Origin: an uncultured Porphyromonas sp. | Lineage (GTDB): Bacteria; Bacteroidota; Bacteroidia; Bacteroidales; Porphyromonadaceae | Direction of reading: 5' to 3' | DNA: 47,615 bases | Assembly: GCF_900541275.1 (NCBI RefSeq) | Contig: NZ_UQJH01000011.1 | Coordinates: forward strand, 1 to 47,615 | Shown: positions 42,629 through 47,615 of the stretch, one piece after another | How the letters are laid out: each line of letters opens with the position of its first letter | Numbering within the stretch: position 1 is the stretch's first letter | The notes under the pieces: model-generated | Database searches by the model: none | What the model was told of the DNA's origin: nothing | The model's input: the letters and a program-made list of their open reading frames with translations, nothing else | Position numbers and translations under genes: made by a program

Positions 42629-44699
42629 AGGATGGTAGAGTGATGGTGTCGTAGATCAGTGCGCGCTCCCTGTCGGGGATGTCGTACCTAGCAAGGAGCG
42701 ACAGGAGCGCCTCGAGTCGGGGGGCGTTGCCGGGCTTCGTATGGAGTGCCTGACGGAGTAGGGCGATGCCCTCGGCCCGCTCTCCTGTCGCGAGGAGTGC
42801 GACCCCCTCGTGGAGTGGGAGCGAGGAGGAGTGGGCGCGCTTGACCGCCTCCTCCGCCCGGCCCGTCTCGAGGAGGAGGGTACAGAGGGTCTCGGAGATC
42901 TCCCTATCCTCCCCGTCGGCGAGGAAGTCCGCTTTGTAGGCCGCCTGGAGTGTCTCCTCCGGCTCTCCCCGCTCTCTCAGCAGCCGGACACGCTCCGCCA
43001 CCAGCCGGACCCTTCCCGGACCCTCCACCTGATCCTCCGCCTTGCGTATGAAGTCGATGGCGTCGCTCTTCCGACCCAGCTTCACCAAGAGTGAGGCAAC
43101 CTTCTCTGCCGTACTGCTGCGCATCCCCTCCTCGCGGATCGCCTCCTCCAGTGCGTGGAGAGCCTCCTCGTCCCTGTCGTCCATCATATAGACCACCGCT
43201 ATGCCGCGCCACACCTCCCCAGAGTGACTTCCATAGTCTCGCTGTGACTGCTCGTAGAGCCGCCCCGCCCAGCCGTAGTGACCATCGTGCGCCACCCGCA
43301 GCGCGAGGTCGCAGAGCTGCTCTTCGGTATAGAGGTCTGCCGCGCGGGTGAAGGGCCCGTCGAGGACGAAGGGATGTCCCTCAAAGGGATTGATGAAGTC
43401 GCCCGCATCGCTGTAGAGCGTGTAGAAGCGGTAGGCCCCGAAGAGGAAGTCCCTCATCTGCTCCCGCAGCGTCATCGGTTCGCTCTCCCTGAGGGAGACC
43501 CCTTCCGGCAGGTCCATCCGCGGGATCATCCGGTCGAGCCCGGGGATGAGGGAGAAGGAGTAGCGGTCGGAGGAGATCAGGCGCCGGCCACCGAAGAGTG
43601 CCTTGCCCCAGTTGGTCAGCATCCTCACATTGCCCTCGATCAGATCGGGATGGGTGGGGATGTAGGAGTAAAACCAGTGGGCAGGGCTGCCGAAGAAGGG
43701 GAAGCCCTTAAGGTTTTTCGCCGACGAGTACTCCATGTCGAAGCGGTCCTTCTGCATATCCCCCAGCCGTCCCATCGCGTCGGCGAGGAGACCCTCTATC
43801 TCATCGTCCCGCTGCTCATCGAGGCTGTGGTAGAAGTTTTGCACCTGATCCTCCATCGTCGCCCCCGGCATACCGCGCAGGTGCTCCCCGAGTCCCTGCA
43901 GCTTGGGCAGCACCTCCTCGGTGAAGATCCGGTCATTGCGCTCTGTGGCGTAGGTGTCGAGGAGCACCTCCACCGCCATATGGAGCTCCTCCCGAAGGCG
44001 GCGCAGGGCAGCGAGCCCCCGCTCCGCCAGGTCGGGGTAGAAGTGCAGGATCTCCCTCTGATGCCTTCGCCCGCCCATCAGTAGGGCAGGCAGGGCGATC
44101 GCCACATCGGCCGGCTCGCGATCCTCCAGCACCTCGATGAGGAGGGTCAGCTTGGCGGGGTCATACTCCTCGCACAGCCCCACGGAGAGCCCCGAGAGCA
44201 GCATGTGCCGCTCCACCCTGTCGGTAGAGCGCCGTATCGCCTCACAGTCCGCCTCCGTCAGCCGGTTGGTCGCCCAGAGGTAGTCAAAGAGTCGGTCCAG
44301 CCGGTCGTAGTAGCCCGGCTCCTGCCTCCTCAGGGGGTGCGCCAGGTCCGCCGCCAGGTCGTACCCCTCCCCGAGACGTCGCCTGGCATCTATGCAGCTT
44401 GGGGGCAGAAACCTCTCTACATCCCACGTCTCGCGGATCAGCATACGTAGCTCTCGCCCGATCTTGCGGAGTATCTCGTCGCGGGAGGGATCCTCAGCCC
44501 CCTTGGCATAGTAGTCGCAGAGGAGCCGATAGGTCTCTGTCAGCTCTCTGAGCCGGGGGCTGTCGCCCGTGGGCGTGCCGTCAAGCATCTCAAAGGCCCG
44601 GGCGTAGTGACCGCTCAGGATATCCTCAATGAGCTGTCTGCCCCTGGGTGCGTTGTAGTCAGTCATCTCGTTTTCCGAGGGGGAGAAGGGGTGTCTCAT
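42615..44699 (-). CDS. large TPR-repeat protein of unknown function
   Basis: A 694-residue soluble protein without a signal peptide. The N-terminal two thirds is all-helical. The C-terminal part (about 460-690) carries repeated TPR-like pairs (AGRLYEQSQRDYGSHSGEVW, DEEALHALEEAIREEG, AIDFIRKAEDQVEG). An aromatic motif FPFFGSPAHWFYSYIPTHPD (about 345-365) is distinctive. The tsaE-side location suggests a conserved Bacteroidales gene pair. A second start MTDYNAPRG at 44666 is possible. Function not known. Confidence 0.75.
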   Translation of the reverse strand: MRHPFSPSENEMTDYNAPRGRQLIEDILSGHYARAFEMLDGTPTGDSPRLRELTETYRLLCDYYAKGAEDPSRDEILRKIGRELRMLIRETWDVERFLPPSCIDARRRLGEGYDLAADLAHPLRRQEPGYYDRLDRLFDYLWATNRLTEADCEAIRRSTDRVERHMLLSGLSVGLCEEYDPAKLTLLIEVLEDREPADVAIALPALLMGGRRHQREILHFYPDLAERGLAALRRLREELHMAVEVLLDTYATERNDRIFTEEVLPKLQGLGEHLRGMPGATMEDQVQNFYHSLDEQRDDEIEGLLADAMGRLGDMQKDRFDMEYSSAKNLKGFPFFGSPAHWFYSYIPTHPDLIEGNVRMLTNWGKALFGGRRLISSDRYSFSLIPGLDRMIPRMDLPEGVSLRESEPMTLREQMRDFLFGAYRFYTLYSDAGDFINPFEGHPFVLDGPFTRAADLYTEEQLCDLALRVAHDGHYGWAGRLYEQSQRDYGSHSGEVWRGIAVVYMMDDRDEEALHALEEAIREEGMRSSTAEKVASLLVKLGRKSDAIDFIRKAEDQVEGPGRVRLVAERVRLLRERGEPEETLQAAYKADFLADGEDREISETLCTLLLETGRAEEAVKRAHSSSLPLHEGVALLATGERAEGIALLRQALHTKPGNAPRLEALLSLLARYDIPDRERALIYDTITLPSYEAK

Positions 44700-44708
44700 A
44701 GGCAGGGC

Positions 44709-44948
44709 TTAGGACTTCATTACGTGGAGGGGATCAATGTAGAAGAGGAGGCTGCAGGCGAGGAGGAGCAGACCGATGATGATGGTGGCGATGCGGCTAC
44801 CCTTTCGCCCCAGGGCACGGAGCCATATCTGCGCCTGGGGGTTGGAGAAAAACCACTCTCTATTGGCGATGCCGACCCAGAGAGCCAGCAGCCCGGGGAG
44901 GACAAACATCCCCACCACCGAGAGCTCTATCAGCAGCCTGGCGGTCAT
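44709..44948 (-). CDS. small membrane protein, Imm17-like
   Basis: A 79-residue protein with two transmembrane helices (about 5-27 and 52-70) and between them NREWFF and LRALGRKGSR, the words that define the Imm17 family of small membrane proteins. The family name comes from predicted toxin immunity, but in Bacteroidales it is often a housekeeping neighbour of tsaE and no toxin is nearby, so an immunity role is doubtful. It is 8 bases after tsaE and 9 before the TPR gene. Confidence 0.7.
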   Translation of the reverse strand: MTARLLIELSVVGMFVLPGLLALWVGIANREWFFSNPQAQIWLRALGRKGSRIATIIIGLLLLACSLLFYIDPLHVMKS

Positions 44949-44956
44949 CGGGGCAC

Positions 44957-45376
44957 TCAGTCGATGGTGAGGCGGCGCGCCTGCCCGTCGTCGATGATCT
45001 CAATGTGGAGCGTGAGCGCCTCCTCGTCGAGGAGCGGAGTGACCACCTCGGGCCACTCGATGAAGCAGTACTCGCCACTGTCGATGTACTCCTCAAGGCC
45101 GATGCGGTAGGCGCCCGCCAGGTCGTCGAGCCGGTAGCAGTCGATGTGGTAGATGACGCTGTCGTCCGCGGTATGGTACTCATTGACGATCGCAAAGGTG
45201 GGGCTGCTGGTCACCTCCTGGATCCGGAGGAGCTTGCAGATCTCATCGATGAGCGTCGTCTTGCCCGCTCCCATAGGCGCATCAAAGGCCCAGACGCGGT
45301 GGTCGCCAAAGTTCTCCAGCAGCTCCTTAGCCACCTCGGGGAGTTGGTCGAGTGTATAGGTGATGTCGTACTTCAT
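44957..45376 (-). CDS. tsaE: tRNA threonylcarbamoyladenosine biosynthesis ATPase TsaE
   Basis: A 139-residue P-loop protein needed with TsaB and TsaD to make t6A37 in ANN-decoding tRNAs. Walker A is APMGAGKTTLI, TSSPTFAIVNEY and YHIDCYRL follow, and IEWPEVV is the family-conserved Glu-Trp. It is the first gene of the six-gene unit. A -7 box TACTTTTG lies at 45399-45406, and a 173-bp MITE ends 17 bases beyond that box. Confidence 0.96.
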   Translation of the reverse strand: MKYDITYTLDQLPEVAKELLENFGDHRVWAFDAPMGAGKTTLIDEICKLLRIQEVTSSPTFAIVNEYHTADDSVIYHIDCYRLDDLAGAYRIGLEEYIDSGEYCFIEWPEVVTPLLDEEALTLHIEIIDDGQARRLTID

Positions 45377-45398
45377 AAGTGGTCACAATCTCTTCCCA

Positions 45399-45406
45399 CA
45401 AAAGTA
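45399..45406 (-). promoter_or_regulatory. -7 element for the tsaE unit
   Basis: TACTTTTG on the minus strand, 23-30 bases upstream of the tsaE ATG. The -33 position falls at the edge of the MITE, which therefore may have altered the promoter. Confidence 0.5.
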
Positions 45407-45422
45407 GCCATTTCCCCCCTAA

Positions 45423-45595
45423 AGACCTTTGCAAAATGGTCTTTCACCGAAAAAGCACCGCTTTTTCGGCAGGGACTTTGCAGAACACTCCAGATGCAAG
45501 GAACTGAGAGTGAGGGCGAAGGGAGTGTGCTTACGCACATGACCAAGCCCGAATCTCGAAAGTGACGCCGCAGATGGGGTATTATGCAAAGGTCT
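45423..45595 (-). mobile_element. 173-bp MITE, copy B
   Basis: Same length and ends as copy A at 28054-28226, read on the minus strand, with only a few substitutions near the right end and an inverted hairpin loop (GCACCGC versus GCGGTGC). No coding sequence. Confidence 0.88.
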
Positions 45596-45684
45596 CCCCT
45601 ATTCTCCCTACTCTCCCGGGCGGTAGATCAGGGGTGACGCCATGCCCGGGTCGGACATGTCGGACAAGTCGGACGGGTCGTGAG

Positions 45685-45709
45685 GCACCCGAAGGGTGCT
45701 CGCTCTATG
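45685..45709. repeat. hairpin repeat GCACCC/GGGTGC, copy 2
   Basis: GCACCC, GAA, GGGTGC (45685-45699), then TCGCTCTATG. It is preceded by tandem GTCGGAC words (45652-45680) that recur before copy 3. Confidence 0.6.
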
Positions 45710-45735
45710 AGAATGTTGCACGAAGTGCCATTCTC

Positions 45736-45756
45736 GCACATTTGTTTCAAATGTGC
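45736..45756. repeat. perfect hairpin
   Basis: GCACATTTG, loop TTT, CAAATGTGC. It directly follows a GAGAATG/CATTCTC stem (about 45709-45735). No T run, so not a terminator. Confidence 0.6.
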
Positions 45757-45863
45757 TGAGACCCGCCCCTACCCCCTCGACCCCTGGCGGGTCGCCGAGC
45801 AGAAATCCCCCTTTCCAGAGACCCCGCAAGGTGGGGTTCCCCCTGGCGGATAGGGGGGGATCT

Positions 45864-45945
45864 CTAATACCGATATTAGAGATTTCTTTTACCGGTATTA
45901 GTGATCTCTAATATCGGTATTAGAGAATTCTTTTACCGGTATTAG
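45864..45945. repeat. 22-bp-period palindrome array, cluster 3 (4 units)
   Basis: Starts at 45864, 45886, 45908 and 45930, exactly 22 bp apart. Units alternate: CTAATACCGATATTAG, CTTTTACCGGTATTAG, CTAATATCGGTATTAG, CTTTTACCGGTATTAG, spacers AGATTT, TGATCT, AGAATT. The same 22-bp period as clusters 1 and 2 with half of the units altered in the left arm. Confidence 0.9.
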
Positions 45946-45994
45946 GTGACGGGATGTTTTTGGGATAGGTCGGACGGGTCGGATGGGTCGCAAT

Positions 45995-46020
45995 GCACCC
46001 CGGAGGGGTGCCTTCTCCAT
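45995..46020. repeat. hairpin repeat GCACCCC/GGGGTGC, copy 3
   Basis: GCACCCC, GGA, GGGGTGC (45995-46011), then CTTCTCCATG. It is preceded by GTCGGAC/GTCGGAT words. 46021-46408 shows no gene beyond low-complexity and inverted short words. Confidence 0.6.
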
Positions 46021-46408
46021 GGCTGTAAGGATCAAATGCGTCACCCCTGGGAGAGGGCGCAGGCAAATTGGCGAGGTGGCGGGAAAAAGGTAGAGATGTC
46101 TACACTACTTGTAGAGAGGAGACTGTGGGAGACCATGAGAGATAGTGGAGGGCGGGGAGGTGGTATATTCGCATCCTTTCCTATTTCATCACTACTCAGG
46201 CGTTAGGCACTCAAGTCTATACCCCGGAGGTTGATCAGGTGGTAAACTCTGCCTAGAGTGCCGGCATGGCGCTGCCTGAGTGCCTCCAGTGTAAAGTCAC
46301 TCGGTGCTGCCGAAGTGAGCCCAAGTCTCTTAAATTCCATATGCTATTGTATTGGTTTGTTTCTCCTCAAATCTACACTTCTCGATCCACCTCCTGCCGG
46401 TATGCACT

Positions 46409-46416
46409 TACATTTG
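46409..46416 (+). promoter_or_regulatory. possible -7 element for the invertase
   Basis: TACATTTG, 61 bases before the invertase ATG. No -33 TTG at 19 bases, so weak support. Confidence 0.35.
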
Positions 46417-46476
46417 CGACTCACTTATCCCGGCCTGATCTCCACAAGAGGTTGGACCACAAACTCACACTTAGAT

Positions 46477-47088
46477 ATGACGTACGGATACATCAGAGTA
46501 AGCAGCGACAAGCAGACGGTAGAGAACCAGCGCTTCGAGATCAACAACTTCTGTAAGAGAAACGGACTCCTGGTCGATGACTGGATCGAGGAGACCATCA
46601 GCGGCACCAAGGCTTACACCAAGCGGCAGCTTGGAGACCTCCTCCGCAAGGTCACCCGAGATGATATCATCATCTGTAGCGAGCTATCCCGCCTCGGGCG
46701 AAACCTCTTCATGATTATGGAGATCCTCAATATATGTATGACAAAGGAGTGCCGCGTCTGGACGATCAAGGACAACTACCGCTTAGGAGACGACATACAG
46801 AGCAAGGTCCTCGCCTTTGCCTTTGGTCTAAGCGCTGAGATCGAGCGCAACTTAATCAGCCAGCGCACCAAGGAAGCTTTAGCCAGGAAGAGAGCCGAGG
46901 GCGTCATCCTCGGGCGTCCCAAGGGACGCAAGACGGCACCGGAGAAGCATCCCCTCTACCGTAAGAAGCAGTTGATCAAGGGACTCCTCGAGGAGCAGAT
47001 CTCGCTACGCAAGATCGCCAAGATCTGTAAGTGCGACCGCAACACCCTCTCCCGCTACATCAAGGAGGTCATCTCCCTCGATAAATGA
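46477..47088 (+). CDS. mpi: Mpi-family serine site-specific DNA invertase
   Basis: A 203-residue small serine recombinase from ATG 46477. The resolvase N-terminal domain begins YGYIRVSSDKQTVENQR with catalytic Ser10 in RVSS. LSRLGRN holds the conserved Arg residues, and AFGLSAEIERNLISQRTKEALARKRAEG followed by GRPKGR leads into a C-terminal helix-turn-helix (LRKIAKICKCDRNTLSRYIKE). It closely resembles the master invertase Mpi of Bacteroides fragilis, which flips promoters of capsule and other surface loci. Upstream in-frame codons back to 46258 are not needed. Its stop overlaps the next ATG (ATGA), coupling it to a DNA-methyltransferase specificity fragment. Confidence 0.95.
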   Translation: MTYGYIRVSSDKQTVENQRFEINNFCKRNGLLVDDWIEETISGTKAYTKRQLGDLLRKVTRDDIIICSELSRLGRNLFMIMEILNICMTKECRVWTIKDNYRLGDDIQSKVLAFAFGLSAEIERNLISQRTKEALARKRAEGVILGRPKGRKTAPEKHPLYRKKQLIKGLLEEQISLRKIAKICKCDRNTLSRYIKEVISLDK

Positions 47089-47615
47089 GCCTTTTTGTCC
47101 AGCAACATGCGACGCCCTCCGCCTTCACTTCCGCCCCTTGGGTCATCCTCACCCCCATCGAGCAGCGCATCAAGGAGAAGATTGAGGCTGTTGGCACCCC
47201 GCTTAAGGACTGGGACATCCAGATTTATCGTGGCGTGCTTACCGGCTGCAACGAGGCCTTCATCATCGACACTGCCAAGCGTGATGAGATCCTATCAAAC
47301 TGCCAGACCGAGGACGAGCACCAGCGCACGGAAGATCTTATACGACCCATATTGCGCGGCAGAGACATCAAGCGCTACGGATACGTGGACAATGGTCTAT
47401 ATCTGATCAATACCCACAACGGCGTTAAGGGAAAAATGCCACGAATTGATATCAACGATTACCCTGCAGTAAAGACTCATCTGGACCAATATTGGGATAA
47501 AATATCCGTCCGTGCAGACAAAGGGGATACTCCCTATAACCTCCGTAACTGCGCATATTTGGAGGATTTCAGTAAGCCAAAAATCATCTATCCCAATATG
47601 ACGAAATATATGCCT
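47085..47615 (+). CDS. headless type IIG restriction-modification specificity domain (partial, runs off the window)
   Basis: An open frame of 177 codons from the ATG overlapping the invertase stop to the last base. It matches the TaqI-like C-terminal specificity region of Eco57I-type single-chain restriction-methyltransferases: WVILTPIEQRIKEKIEAVG, PLKDWDIQIYRGVLTGCNEAF, LIRPILRGRDIKRYG, and KPKIIYPNMTKYMP. The N-terminal nuclease and methylase domains (no NPPY, no FxGxG) are absent, although in family members they lie directly before this region. Such a headless piece beside an invertase looks like a silent, swappable recognition cassette. It could also be a degraded gene. Confidence 0.85.
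   Translation, partial: MSLFVQQHATPSAFTSAPWVILTPIEQRIKEKIEAVGTPLKDWDIQIYRGVLTGCNEAFIIDTAKRDEILSNCQTEDEHQRTEDLIRPILRGRDIKRYGYVDNGLYLINTHNGVKGKMPRIDINDYPAVKTHLDQYWDKISVRADKGDTPYNLRNCAYLEDFSKPKIIYPNMTKYMP

Noticed and set aside
44709..44948. Toxin-immunity pair based on the Imm17-like protein
   Set aside because: No toxin or secretion effector adjoins it. It sits in a housekeeping operon, so immunity is not supported.
46477..46492. ACGTACG at the invertase start considered as an Mpi inversion site
   Set aside because: It is explained by the codons for MTYGY, matches the recalled B. fragilis site only in part, and no partner in inverse orientation was found nearby.

Overview
The window looks like a chromosomal segment from a Bacteroidales bacterium, most likely Porphyromonas or a close relative. 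The supporting signs are promoters of the Bacteroidetes type (-7 element TAnnTTTG), a type IX secretion (T9SS) sorting domain, a PorV/PorQ-like barrel, BACON-domain lipoproteins, TonB receptors with an N-terminal carboxypeptidase-regulatory-like domain, an FtsL/FtsI(PASTA)/MurE/MraY/MurD cluster, an Imm17-like small membrane protein, and an Mpi-type serine invertase. The genus is inferred from protein style, not from a marker search.

Layout. 1-720: two strong leftward promoters, a 22-bp-period palindrome array, and a possible short leader transcript with two terminators. 720-6077 (minus strand): recA with carboxynorspermidine dehydrogenase, formate-THF ligase, ferritin with a DUF4834 protein, and tRNA-Leu(CAA). 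6332-14918 (mostly plus): a TonB receptor, a 5'-nucleotidase-like protein with altered metal ligands, an MFS transporter broken by an amber codon (minus), a nitroreductase, an OprO/P-like porin, tRNA-Ser(CGA) and an AraC regulator. 15152-21974 (minus): a four-gene surface operon of two paralogous BACON lipoproteins, a subtilisin with both a lipobox and a T9SS C-terminal domain, and a PorV/PorQ-like barrel. 22292-24127: a long-chain acyl-CoA ligase.

The stretch 24.2-32.4 kb is accessory. It holds a DUF4143 ATPase behind a palindromic leader, a second palindrome array, a frameshifted Fic gene between ~335-bp inverted repeats, a 173-bp MITE, and a TonB receptor plus purple-acid-phosphatase-like pair between 16-bp direct repeats. 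32461-39144 (minus) is a piece of the division/cell-wall cluster (ftsL-ftsI-murE-mraY-murD), cut off on both sides. 39282-45376 (minus) is a six-gene operon: tsaE, Imm17-like, TPR protein, thioredoxin-like lipoprotein, comM, aroE.

45.4-47.6 kb is accessory again: the second MITE copy, a third palindrome array, hairpin repeats, an Mpi-family invertase, and overlapping its stop a headless type IIG restriction-modification specificity domain that runs off the window. The invertase plus headless specificity cassette is the best candidate for an undescribed switchable system. The 22-bp-phased palindrome arrays are the most striking unexplained DNA structure.
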